Shown here piece after piece: positions 31,128 to 39,881 of a stretch of 64,000 nucleotides of DNA. Source of the stretch: Candidatus Limiplasma pullicola (GTDB taxonomy: Bacteria > Bacillota > Clostridia > Christensenellales > Aristaeellaceae); contig DVIV01000040.1 of assembly GCA_018710985.1 (NCBI GenBank), positions 31,930 to 95,929 on the forward strand, given 5' to 3'. Position numbers and translations under genes: made by a program. Under the pieces are notes generated by a model. It ran no database searches. It had not been told where the DNA came from and saw nothing but the letters and a program-made list of their open reading frames with translations. The number at the start of each line of letters is the position of its first letter. Position 1 is the first letter of the stretch.

Positions 31128-31556
31128 ATGGCGGGACGGATTCTGGCGCTGGATGTGGGCGACGTGCGCATCGGCGTGGCCGTGAGCGACCCCACGGGTA
31201 CCATTGCCCAGCCGCTGGAGGTCTACCGCCGCGTGGGCTACGGCCCCGACAGCCGGTATGTGGCGGCGCTTTGTCAGCGCCTGGAATGCGAAAGCGTGCT
31301 GCTGGGCCTGCCGCTGAACATGGACGGCAGCGCGGGTCCGCAGGCACAAAAGGTGATGGACTTTGGCGCGGTGCTGGAAAAAGCGGGGCTGAAGGTTCAC
31401 TATCAGGATGAGCGGCTGACCACTGTCACGGCCGAGGCGGTGCTCATCGACTCCGGCGTGCGCCGGGAGGACCGCAGGCGGCACGTGGATAAGCTGGCCG
31501 CCACGGTCATACTGGAACAATGGCTGGCCTCACAGGGCCGGCGGAAAGAGGAATGA
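31128..31556 (+). CDS. ruvX: Putative Holliday junction resolvase RuvX/YqgF
   Basis: ILALDVGDVRIGVAVSDPTG, VLLGLPLNMDGSAGPQAQ, DERLTTVTAE. Confidence 0.95.
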   Translation: MAGRILALDVGDVRIGVAVSDPTGTIAQPLEVYRRVGYGPDSRYVAALCQRLECESVLLGLPLNMDGSAGPQAQKVMDFGAVLEKAGLKVHYQDERLTTVTAEAVLIDSGVRREDRRRHVDKLAATVILEQWLASQGRRKEE

Positions 31557-31885
31557 ACATGCAGGAGAACGACAACCTGGTACAGCTCCAGGACGAAAAC
31601 GGCAGGGACGTCAACTTTGAGCATCTCATGACCATCGAGCACGAGGGCAATTATTACGTGGTTCTTGAGGCGACGGAGGACACCGACGACTGCAAGGAGG
31701 GCGAGGCCATCATCCTCAAAATCGTCCGTGACGAGGAAAGCGACGAGGACGTGTACGCCACCATCGAGGACGAGGCGGAGTTCAACGCCGTGTTTGACAA
31801 GTGCATGGCCGCCATGGAGGAAGAGGACGAGGCCGCCGCGCTGGAGATGGAAGCCGTTGATCTCGACGACGGGGACGAGGAGTAA
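31553..31885 (+). CDS. DUF1292 domain-containing protein
   Basis: LTIEHEGNYYVVLEAT...VYATIEDEAEFNAVF acidic protein next to ruvX. Confidence 0.9.
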   Translation: MNMQENDNLVQLQDENGRDVNFEHLMTIEHEGNYYVVLEATEDTDDCKEGEAIILKIVRDEESDEDVYATIEDEAEFNAVFDKCMAAMEEEDEAAALEMEAVDLDDGDEE

Positions 31886-31888
31886 TCC

Positions 31889-32434
31889 ATGCCGAGGCTG
31901 TTGGGCGAGCGCGTGATGCTGCGCGAATACAGGGCAGACGACATCGGAGACATCCGCAAGTGGGTCAACGACGCCGAAACCACCCGCTATCTGTCCACGC
32001 GCTTCTGGCCCCCGCAGACCATGGTGGACAGCGAGGAGTTTCTCTCCCGGATGCTGCAAAGCAGCCACAATGCCTATAACTTCGTCATCGCAGACCGCGC
32101 AGACGAGCGCTATCTCGGACAGCTGGACATGTTTCGCGTGGACTGGCGGCTGCGGTGCGGCGAACTGGGCATGGTTATCGGCAGCGCAGAAAACCGGGGC
32201 CAGGGCCTGGGCCGTGAGGCGCTTGGGCTGATGCAGCGCTTTGCCTTCCGCACGCTGGGCCTGGAGCGGCTGGAAATGGAGGTCCACATGGAAAACGACG
32301 CTGCGCGCCGGTGCTATGAAAAAGCCGGTTTCGTGCTGGAAGGCGTCAAGCGCCACGCCTTTTTTACCGACGGGCGCTTCTGCGATGTGGGCATCCTAAG
32401 CATCCTAAGCGACGAATACGAGGCCCGCGCATGA
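31889..32434 (+). CDS. GNAT family N-acetyltransferase (RimJ/RimL type)
   Basis: VMLREYRADDIGDIRKWVNDAETTRYL...GELGMVIGSAENRGQGLGREALGLM. Confidence 0.92.
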   Translation: MPRLLGERVMLREYRADDIGDIRKWVNDAETTRYLSTRFWPPQTMVDSEEFLSRMLQSSHNAYNFVIADRADERYLGQLDMFRVDWRLRCGELGMVIGSAENRGQGLGREALGLMQRFAFRTLGLERLEMEVHMENDAARRCYEKAGFVLEGVKRHAFFTDGRFCDVGILSILSDEYEARA

Positions 32435-32463
32435 CACCACGCGCTGCCGGTTCGCATATCGTG

Positions 32464-32500
32464 AACCATCCCGGACCGAAGGGCCCTGGGATGGTTTTTT
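32464..32500 (+). terminator. Rho-independent terminator
   Basis: AACCATCCCGGACC..GGGCCCTGGGATGGTTTTTT. Confidence 0.8.
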
Positions 32501-32610
32501 GTCATGCAGCCGGAAACGGGTCCGGGGATTGACTTTGATACCCGCTTTCGGATAGAATATATCTTTGTGAGGACTTTGAGCCTCCTAACGGCCGGGAGGG
32601 AACATCGACC

Positions 32611-33942
32611 ATGGGAAAGATCGTGGCCAAATTCGGCGGCAGCTCGCTTTCGGATGCGGGCCAGTTTGGAAAGGTCAGGCAGATCATTGAAATGGACGCG
32701 CGGCGCTGCTACGTGGTGCCCAGCGCCCCCGGAAAGCGCTTTGACGGCGATGAGAAGGTGACGGACCTGCTCTATCGCACCTACCGCCTCCATCGGGAGG
32801 GAAAGGATTTCATGCCTGCGTTTTCGCAGGTGCGGGACCGCTTTGTCTCCATCGCGTCCCAACTGGGGCTGAAGGTGGATATCGCGTCCCATCTGGACGA
32901 AATCGAACGGGACATCCTTGCCGGAGCCAGCGAGGACTATTGCGCAAGCCGCGGAGAATACCTCAACGGCCTGCTGCTGGCGGATTATCTGGGTTATCAT
33001 TTTCTGGACCCCAAGGACTTCATCTTCTTCTCCCAGGACGGGACCTTTGACAGCGAGCGCACCAACGCGACGCTGGCCGCCGTGCTTTCGCACACGGACC
33101 GGGCTGTGATTCCGGGCTTTTACGGAAGCGGCGCGGACGGGCGCATCCGCACCTTCTCCCGCGGGGGCAGCGACGTGTCCGGCGCCATTGTGGCGCGTGC
33201 GGCCTATGCCGATATGTACGAAAACTGGACCGACGTGAGCGGCTTTCTGATGGCCGACCCGCACGTGGTGCCCAATGCGCGCGCCATCCGCAGCATCACC
33301 TACCGCGAGCTGCGCGAACTGTCCTACATGGGCGCGACCGTGCTGCACGAGGACAGCGTGTTTCCCGTGCACCGCGCGGGCATTCCCACCAACATCCGCA
33401 ACACCAACGCGCCCTCCGAGCGCGGCACGCTGATCACGCACGGCTCGGTGGAGGAGAAAAACCCCTATGTCATCACGGGCATCGCGGGCAAGCTGGGCTT
33501 CAGCGTCATTTCCGTGGAAAAGGCCATGATGAACAGCGAGCACGGCTTCGGCCGCCGCGTTTTGCAGGCCGTGGAGGAAAACGGCCTTTCCTTTGAACAC
33601 CTGCCCACGGGCATCGACACCATGTGTGTGGTGCTTTCCACGGCGGAGCTCGCACCCGTGCGCGACCGCGTGGTCAAGCGCATCATGGAGCTGACCGAGC
33701 CCGATACCGTGACCATCCACGATAACATGGGCATCATCGCCACGGTGGGCCGCGGCATGATCCACAACCCCGGCACCGCCGCGAGGCTGTTTTCGGCGCT
33801 CAGCCGCGAGCACGTTAACGTACGCATGATCGACCAGGGCAGCAGCGAGCTGAGCATTCTGGTGGGCGTGGACAGCGGCGACTTCCAGCCCGCCATCCGC
33901 GCCATCTATCACGAGTTTGTGGGCGGCGCGGAGCAGCAGTAG
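32611..33942 (+). CDS. lysC: Aspartate kinase
   Basis: GKIVAKFGGSSLSDAGQF...FSRGGSDVSGAIVARAAYADMYENWTDVSGFLMADP; C-terminal ACT domains. Confidence 0.94.
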   Translation: MGKIVAKFGGSSLSDAGQFGKVRQIIEMDARRCYVVPSAPGKRFDGDEKVTDLLYRTYRLHREGKDFMPAFSQVRDRFVSIASQLGLKVDIASHLDEIERDILAGASEDYCASRGEYLNGLLLADYLGYHFLDPKDFIFFSQDGTFDSERTNATLAAVLSHTDRAVIPGFYGSGADGRIRTFSRGGSDVSGAIVARAAYADMYENWTDVSGFLMADPHVVPNARAIRSITYRELRELSYMGATVLHEDSVFPVHRAGIPTNIRNTNAPSERGTLITHGSVEEKNPYVITGIAGKLGFSVISVEKAMMNSEHGFGRRVLQAVEENGLSFEHLPTGIDTMCVVLSTAELAPVRDRVVKRIMELTEPDTVTIHDNMGIIATVGRGMIHNPGTAARLFSALSREHVNVRMIDQGSSELSILVGVDSGDFQPAIRAIYHEFVGGAEQQ

Positions 33943-33976
33943 GCGCGCCTGTGCAAAAGATGAAGGGGATGGCCGC

Positions 33977-35554
33977 ATGAAGAAACGCGAAACCGCTTGG
34001 CATTCCCGCGCGCATCGCGTGTGGTTCGGCATCTGTACGGTGTGCCTTTCCCTCTACATCGCCTATGCGACCTGCTTGAGCCAGAGCGGCTTTCTGACCG
34101 GCAGCGTGCAGACCGTTGCGGCGCTGTGCGCGTTCGTCGCGCTCAGCGCGGCGCTGTGCCGTCTGCTGCCCGTGGGATGCGAGCGGCTGGCCGGCTTTTC
34201 GCCCGCGCCGAAGCCCGGCGGCGGGCGTCGCGTCTTTTGGGCTGCGATGGCCATTTCGGTGGTTCTCTTCGGCTGTGCGTTTGCGGCCTGCTGGCCCGGC
34301 GGCGTGAGCTACGACGCGTCCAACCAGTGGCGTCAGGCCCATTCCGGAGAGTTCAACAACTGGCATCCCGTCTTTCACACGCTGCTGATCTGGCTGGTCA
34401 CGCGGGTGTGGGACAGCTATCCCTTCGCGGTATGCGTGCAGATTGCCGCTTTTTCGGCGGCCATGGCGTATCTGACCTCCACGCTAAACCGCCGCGGCGT
34501 ACCCGCCTGGCTGGCGCTTGGCGCGCATGCGCTGGTATGCGCGTCGCTCCCCGTGCGCAACACCCTGATGTACCTGGGCAAGGACAGCGCCATGAGCGCC
34601 GCCGTGGTGGTGCTCGCAGCGCAGGCCGTCAACATGCTCCATACGCGGGGCGGATGGCTCAAACGCCCGCGCAATGCCGTCTGCTTCGGCCTGATGCTGG
34701 CCGCAGCCACCCTTTTGCGCCACAATGCCATTCTATGGACGCTGCCCCTGCTCCTATGCGGACTTCTGTGCTTTCCATGGGGCCGCAGAGGCGCTGCGCT
34801 GGCCGCCGGCGCAGCGGCGCTGGCGCTGGCTTTGGTGCGGGGGCCGCTCTACGGAGCGCTGGACGTGGTCTACCCCGACAACACCACGGAGGAGAGCGTG
34901 GGCATCCCCATGACCATCCTCTGGGATGTACGGGCTCAGGCGCCGGAGGCGCTGGACGGGGAAACGGCCGCATTTCTTTCCGCGCTTGCAGCGGACGGGG
35001 AATGGGAGGACGCCTATCAGCTTCATCGCTACAACAGCATCAAATTCACCTATGACCGCGAGCTGATCGCCGAACGCTCCGTCACGGACATCCTGTCCAT
35101 GGCGGGCCGGGCCGCGCTGGCCGCGCCGCGGCTGGCGTTTGAGACCATCAACGGCGTAACCGGCCTGGTCTGGGACGTAACCGGTCAGAATCGTGGCTAC
35201 GAGACTGTGAGCAACTCCGGCGATCTGCCGGAGGCACACTATGGCCGGGCCACGCTCAACCGGCTGGGACAGGCGGCATTGGCCGTGATCGACGCGCCGC
35301 TGGCATGGGCGCCGGCGCGGTGGCTGACCGAAAACATCGGGGCACAGCTGCTCCTGATGCTGCTTGCGGCGCTATGGACGCTGCGCCGGCGGGGCGTAGA
35401 CGTGTTGGCGTTGGCCCTGCCCGTGCTGTGCTACGACCTGGGCACTATGCTGCTTTTGTGCGGCGATGACGCGCGGTTTTTCCAGTGCTCCATGGCCGTA
35501 TGCATTCCATGCATACTCGCGATGCTCTATTTGCCAAAGCTTGAGGAGGCCTGA
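33977..35554 (+). CDS. Multi-pass membrane protein, DUF6020-like
   Basis: FAACWPGGVSYDASNQWRQAHSGEFNNWHPVFHTLLIWLVTRVWDSY; about 11 hydrophobic helices. Confidence 0.75.
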   Translation: MKKRETAWHSRAHRVWFGICTVCLSLYIAYATCLSQSGFLTGSVQTVAALCAFVALSAALCRLLPVGCERLAGFSPAPKPGGGRRVFWAAMAISVVLFGCAFAACWPGGVSYDASNQWRQAHSGEFNNWHPVFHTLLIWLVTRVWDSYPFAVCVQIAAFSAAMAYLTSTLNRRGVPAWLALGAHALVCASLPVRNTLMYLGKDSAMSAAVVVLAAQAVNMLHTRGGWLKRPRNAVCFGLMLAAATLLRHNAILWTLPLLLCGLLCFPWGRRGAALAAGAAALALALVRGPLYGALDVVYPDNTTEESVGIPMTILWDVRAQAPEALDGETAAFLSALAADGEWEDAYQLHRYNSIKFTYDRELIAERSVTDILSMAGRAALAAPRLAFETINGVTGLVWDVTGQNRGYETVSNSGDLPEAHYGRATLNRLGQAALAVIDAPLAWAPARWLTENIGAQLLLMLLAALWTLRRRGVDVLALALPVLCYDLGTMLLLCGDDARFFQCSMAVCIPCILAMLYLPKLEEA

Positions 35555-35559
35555 CCGAG

Positions 35560-36321
35560 GTGCCTTTGACCGCACATATGTTTCTGATCGTCTGCCCGCT
35601 GGCGTTGCTGGCGGGCTTCGTGGATGCCGTGGCCGGCGGCGGGGGGCTGATCTCGCTGCCGGCTTACTATCTGGCCGGGCTTCCCGCCAGCACGGCTGCG
35701 GGCACCAACAAGCTCTCAGCCACCATGGGCACGGTGCTGGCGGTGTATCAATATGGAAAGTCGGGGAAAATACAGAGGCGCATCGGCCTGACCTCGGGCA
35801 TCGCGGCGGCGGCGGCCAGCGCGCTGGGCGTGCTGCTCATGAAGCAGCTGCCGGACCATACGGTACGCGTGCTGGTGATGTGCTGCATCCCGGTGGCGGC
35901 CGTCTTCACCCTCCGCGGTCACGGCAAGGGGCAGCAGGAGCATCTCCATACCGCCCGGGTCACGATGCTGCTGGCGCTGGCTGTGGGCCTGTGCGTGGGA
36001 TTTTACGATGGACTGGTCGGACCGGGCACGGGCACGTTTCTGATTTTACTTTTTGTTCACATTTTTTGGCTTGAGGATGTCACGGCCAGCGGAACGGCCA
36101 AGGTAACCAACCTGTGCAGCAACCTCGCGGCCCTGACCAGCCTGCTTTTGCCCGGCGATGTGCTATGGCTTTTGGGCCTGCCCGCCGGACTGTGCGCCAT
36201 GCTGGGGGCCGAGCTGGGCAGTCGCCTGACGCTGAAGAAGGGCAGCCGGTTCGTGCGCGGGATGATGCTGTGCGTGCTTTTCCTGCTTCTTGCCAAAATG
36301 ATTACGGATATGTTACAATAA
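35560..36321 (+). CDS. TSUP (TauE/SafE) family sulfite exporter
   Basis: LLAGFVDAVAGGGGLISLPAYYLAGLPASTAAGTNKLSATMGT; VGFYDGLVGPGTGTF. Confidence 0.94.
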   Translation: MPLTAHMFLIVCPLALLAGFVDAVAGGGGLISLPAYYLAGLPASTAAGTNKLSATMGTVLAVYQYGKSGKIQRRIGLTSGIAAAAASALGVLLMKQLPDHTVRVLVMCCIPVAAVFTLRGHGKGQQEHLHTARVTMLLALAVGLCVGFYDGLVGPGTGTFLILLFVHIFWLEDVTASGTAKVTNLCSNLAALTSLLLPGDVLWLLGLPAGLCAMLGAELGSRLTLKKGSRFVRGMMLCVLFLLLAKMITDMLQ

Positions 36322-36351
36322 AAGTTGCCATGAACTTGGAGGTGCGCCTGG

Positions 36352-36741
36352 ATGAATCAACCCGATCTTTCACGCGAGATACGTCTTATCGTACCCGCCC
36401 GCCAGAACTACGCCCTGATTGCCAGCATGACGCTTTGCGGGCTGGGGATGTCGGCGGGGCTGGATATGGACCTGCTGGGCGATCTGCGCACCGTGACCTG
36501 TGAATGCATGGACTGTCTGCTTCATCAGGCGGGGTGCCCTGAAAGCATCGAGGTATGCGCGCGCGTGGAGGCCGGCCGGCTATGTGTTGGCTTCCATGCG
36601 GTTTCTCGCCGGCGGACGCAGGCGGCCGACGCGATGGACCTGGATATCACCCGCGGGGTTTTGGAAACGCTGATGCCGCAGGTGCGGCTCAAGCAGGATG
36701 GCGACGGCGTGTACGGCATCGAATGCTCGATGCCCGTCTAG
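36352..36741 (+). CDS. RsbW-like anti-sigma factor (HATPase fold, atypical N-box)
   Basis: 130 aa immediately upstream of a sigma-B-type gene; LRTVTCECMDCLLHQAG at the N-box position. Confidence 0.7.
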   Translation: MNQPDLSREIRLIVPARQNYALIASMTLCGLGMSAGLDMDLLGDLRTVTCECMDCLLHQAGCPESIEVCARVEAGRLCVGFHAVSRRRTQAADAMDLDITRGVLETLMPQVRLKQDGDGVYGIECSMPV

Positions 36742-36755
36742 GAGCGGAGGCAGCC

Positions 36756-37490
36756 ATGAACGACGAGCACTTGATTCCTCTGCTGGAAAGGTATGCCGCC
36801 GGTCGGGACCCCGCCCTTCGGGACGAGCTGTTCGAGCGTTACCTGCCGCTGGCGCGGGCGGTGGCGCGCAAGTTTTCCGGCCGCGGCGTGGAAACGGAGG
36901 ATCTGGAGCAGGTGGCCGGCATGGCGCTGCTCAAGGCGCTGGAGCGCTTTGACCCGGCGCGGGGCTTTCGCTTTGTCACCTACGCGGTGCCCACCATCAC
37001 CGGCGACGTGCGCAACTATTTGCGCGACAGGAGCGGACTGATGCGCATGCCGCGCGACACGCGCCAGCGCCTCTACCAGATGACGCAGGAGCAGGAGCGC
37101 TTTGAGCGCGAGCACCTGCGCGCGCCCACCGCAACGGAGCTGGCGGAGCGCATGGGCATCGCGCCCGAAGCGTTTCTGGCCCTGCTGAGCCTGCGCTCGC
37201 AGAATGAGGCGGTGTCGCTGGATACGCCCGTGGGTGAGGAGGGCGATACGTGCCTGTCCGACCTGCTGGGCAGCGCAGACGACCGCTTTGAACGCATGGA
37301 GCGCAGCGAGTGGGCCCAGTGGCTTTTGTCCAAGGTGGGCGAGACGGAGCGCGAGCTGCTTACCCTGCGTTACCGCGACGGCCTGGGCCAGCGCGAAACG
37401 GCCAAACGGCTGGGCATTTCCCAAATGCAGGTATCAAGGCTGGAACGGCGCGCGCTCAGCCGTCTGCGCGCCATCGAAGCGCAGGCGTAG
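36756..37490 (+). CDS. SigB/SigF/SigG-group RNA polymerase sigma factor
   Basis: DLEQVAGMALLKALERFDPARGFRFVTYAVPTITGDVRNYLRDRSG; region 4.2 GLGQRETAKRLGISQMQVSRLERRAL. Confidence 0.93.
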   Translation: MNDEHLIPLLERYAAGRDPALRDELFERYLPLARAVARKFSGRGVETEDLEQVAGMALLKALERFDPARGFRFVTYAVPTITGDVRNYLRDRSGLMRMPRDTRQRLYQMTQEQERFEREHLRAPTATELAERMGIAPEAFLALLSLRSQNEAVSLDTPVGEEGDTCLSDLLGSADDRFERMERSEWAQWLLSKVGETERELLTLRYRDGLGQRETAKRLGISQMQVSRLERRALSRLRAIEAQA

Positions 37491-37523
37491 TGAACCTGAA
37501 GAAGTGAAAGGAGGCTGGCGGGT

Positions 37524-39089
37524 TTGCAATCGGACCCCAATCAACCGCAGAATCCTTATCCGCAGGGACCTTCCGGCCCCGTGAACTGGCAGCAGCCCAC
37601 CGGCGTGCCGCCGCAGCCGCCTCCCGGTATGGAGGGGCAGGGCTGGCAGGGTGCGCCGGGTTGGCCGCAGGGTCAGCCGGGCGGCTATCCGGGCTACGGC
37701 TATCAGCAGCCCATGTACACGCTGGAGCAACTGCAGCAGATGTACACGCCCGAGCAGCTCCAACAGATGTTTACGCCGGAGCAGCTGCAGCAAATGCAAT
37801 ATGAGGCCTGCATGCAGCAGGCGCCGGCCATGCCCACCATGCAGCAGCCCATGCAGGAGCTGCCCCACAGGCGCAAAAAACGCAAAAAGAAGCCGACCGG
37901 CAAGGGCGGCGGACAGTTTTGGAAGGTGCTTGTCGCGCTGGTGATTATCAGCGGGGGAGCCTGGTATTTCCTCAAGGATATGGTGGGTACCCAGGCGCAG
38001 AGCACCGCGGTGGTGGAAGCGGGCACGCTCGGAACCTCCTACACGGGCGATGCGCTGATTGTGCGCAATGAAACCGCCTACGACGAGGAGGGCGTGCAGT
38101 ACATCGACTATGTGGCCCAGGAGGGCAGCGTGGTCTATCGCGGCGACGTGATCTGCTACGTCTACTCCACCGGCTACAGCACCAAGGAAATGACCGCTCT
38201 GCAGGACTGCCGCGACGCCATCAAGGACTATCAGCAGACGCTGCTCAAGAGCGAAACCAACTTTGACCAGAAGATGATCCGGCTGGAAACCGATGTGATC
38301 GAGCGGGGACTTGAGGTCAGGAGTCTGGTGCAGGGCGCCCGCGGCAACCTCGGCAACCAGGAAACCATTCTGGAGACCGCCATCAATCAGCGGCAGAGCT
38401 ATTTCCGCAGCAAGTATTCCAGCGATATGCGCCTCAACCGCCTCTACGATGACGAAACCAACCAGCAGCGCCGCATCGACAGCTGGATCAACCAGACGGT
38501 GGCCACGCAGGAAAGCATCGTCAGCTTTTATACCGACGGTTTCGAGTATGCCCTGAGCCCTTCGGAATATGAGAAATACACTCCCTCGCAGGTGCGCGCC
38601 ATGATCAATGGCGAGCGCCCCGAAACCTCCACCGCCGCGCGCGGACGTACCAACCTGTACCGGCTGGTCAAGCAAAACAACTACGCCGTGCTCATGCTGG
38701 TTCGCAACACCAACTGGAATCCCGTTGAGGGAACCACCTACAAGCTGGTTTTGGAACAGTTCACCAACACCGTGGTGGACGCGCAGGTGCTCTCCTTCAC
38801 CCGTTCTGGCGGCGAGCTGCTCCTTCGCCTGGCGGTGATTGGCGATGTGCGGGATGTGCTGTATATGCGCACCTGCCAGGCCCAGCTGGGTGAGTATGTG
38901 GACTGCCTGCTGGTGCCGGAGGGCGCGCTCTACGTCCAGAACGACACCACAGGCGTGGTGGTGGTTTCGGAAAGCGCACAGAACTTTGTACCCGTAACCG
39001 TGCACCGGCAGGAAAACGGAAAGGCGTATGTATCGCCCGTGCAAACCGGGCTGCTCACCGCCGGTCAGACCGTGCGGCTGTTCAAGTAG
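37524..39089 (+). CDS. HlyD-like membrane protein with Pro/Gln-rich cytoplasmic N-terminus (TTG start)
   Basis: N-terminal low complexity, KKRKKKP then one TM helix, HlyD-like barrel-sandwich/coiled-coil region; upstream of ylmE-sepF. Confidence 0.75.
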   Translation: MQSDPNQPQNPYPQGPSGPVNWQQPTGVPPQPPPGMEGQGWQGAPGWPQGQPGGYPGYGYQQPMYTLEQLQQMYTPEQLQQMFTPEQLQQMQYEACMQQAPAMPTMQQPMQELPHRRKKRKKKPTGKGGGQFWKVLVALVIISGGAWYFLKDMVGTQAQSTAVVEAGTLGTSYTGDALIVRNETAYDEEGVQYIDYVAQEGSVVYRGDVICYVYSTGYSTKEMTALQDCRDAIKDYQQTLLKSETNFDQKMIRLETDVIERGLEVRSLVQGARGNLGNQETILETAINQRQSYFRSKYSSDMRLNRLYDDETNQQRRIDSWINQTVATQESIVSFYTDGFEYALSPSEYEKYTPSQVRAMINGERPETSTAARGRTNLYRLVKQNNYAVLMLVRNTNWNPVEGTTYKLVLEQFTNTVVDAQVLSFTRSGGELLLRLAVIGDVRDVLYMRTCQAQLGEYVDCLLVPEGALYVQNDTTGVVVVSESAQNFVPVTVHRQENGKAYVSPVQTGLLTAGQTVRLFK

Positions 39090-39110
39090 GAAAGGCGCTG
39101 GTGACGAAAG

Positions 39111-39854
39111 ATGGAAGAAAAAATGCGGGAAACGGCTGAAAAGCAAGCGCCGTCAGGGCTTGTGGAACAGCTGGACCCTGAGGTGCTTCGGCGGAATGTG
39201 TCGAAGATTTTGGAGGATTTGAATAAAAATCGCTTTCAAAATTCTCCCCCAGCACGTCTGGTAGCCGTTACCAAAACGGTGGGGCCGGATGTGATCAATC
39301 AGCTGAAAGCCTTGAATATCCTGGATATTGGCGAAAATCGTGCCCAGGTGGCGCTGCCCAAGCTGCCAAAAATCGCGCCGGAATTTCATTTGCATTGGAT
39401 TGGAAGGTTGCAAACCAACAAAGTCAAAGGTATAATAGACCATGTGTGTATGCTGCATACGCTGGACCGCCTCGCCCTGGCGCAGGAGGTGGAGCGCCGC
39501 GCGGCGGAGCACGGACGCGTTCTGCCCGCGCTGGTACAGATCAACATTGCGCGGGAGCCGCAAAAGGGCGGCATGCCGCCGGAGGAGGCCCTGGATTTCC
39601 TTCGGCAGATGCGCGATTTCCCCAATATCCACGTCGAGGGGCTGATGAGCATCATGCCGCTCGGCGCACCGCCGGATGTGCTTCAATCCCTGTTCCGGGG
39701 CATGCGCACACTGTTTGAGCGCCTGCGGGACGAGGCGGTCGAGGGCGTGGAAATGCGGGAATTGTCCATGGGCATGTCCAACGATTATCAGATCGCCGCG
39801 CGAGAGGGCGCAACGATGGTGCGAATCGGTACGGCGCTGTACCGCCGGGACTGA
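39111..39854 (+). CDS. YggS family PLP homeostasis protein
   Basis: LVAVTKTVGPDVINQL, FHLHWIGRLQTNKVKGI, LSMGMSNDYQIAAREGATMVRIGTALY. Confidence 0.96.
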   Translation: MEEKMRETAEKQAPSGLVEQLDPEVLRRNVSKILEDLNKNRFQNSPPARLVAVTKTVGPDVINQLKALNILDIGENRAQVALPKLPKIAPEFHLHWIGRLQTNKVKGIIDHVCMLHTLDRLALAQEVERRAAEHGRVLPALVQINIAREPQKGGMPPEEALDFLRQMRDFPNIHVEGLMSIMPLGAPPDVLQSLFRGMRTLFERLRDEAVEGVEMRELSMGMSNDYQIAAREGATMVRIGTALYRRD

Positions 39855-39881
39855 AGCATTCGCCATAGGGGGTTCGTTGAG

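Noticed and set aside
32501-32610. Lysine riboswitch upstream of lysC
   Set aside because: Leader too short (~110 bp after a terminator) and no L-box motifs recognised.
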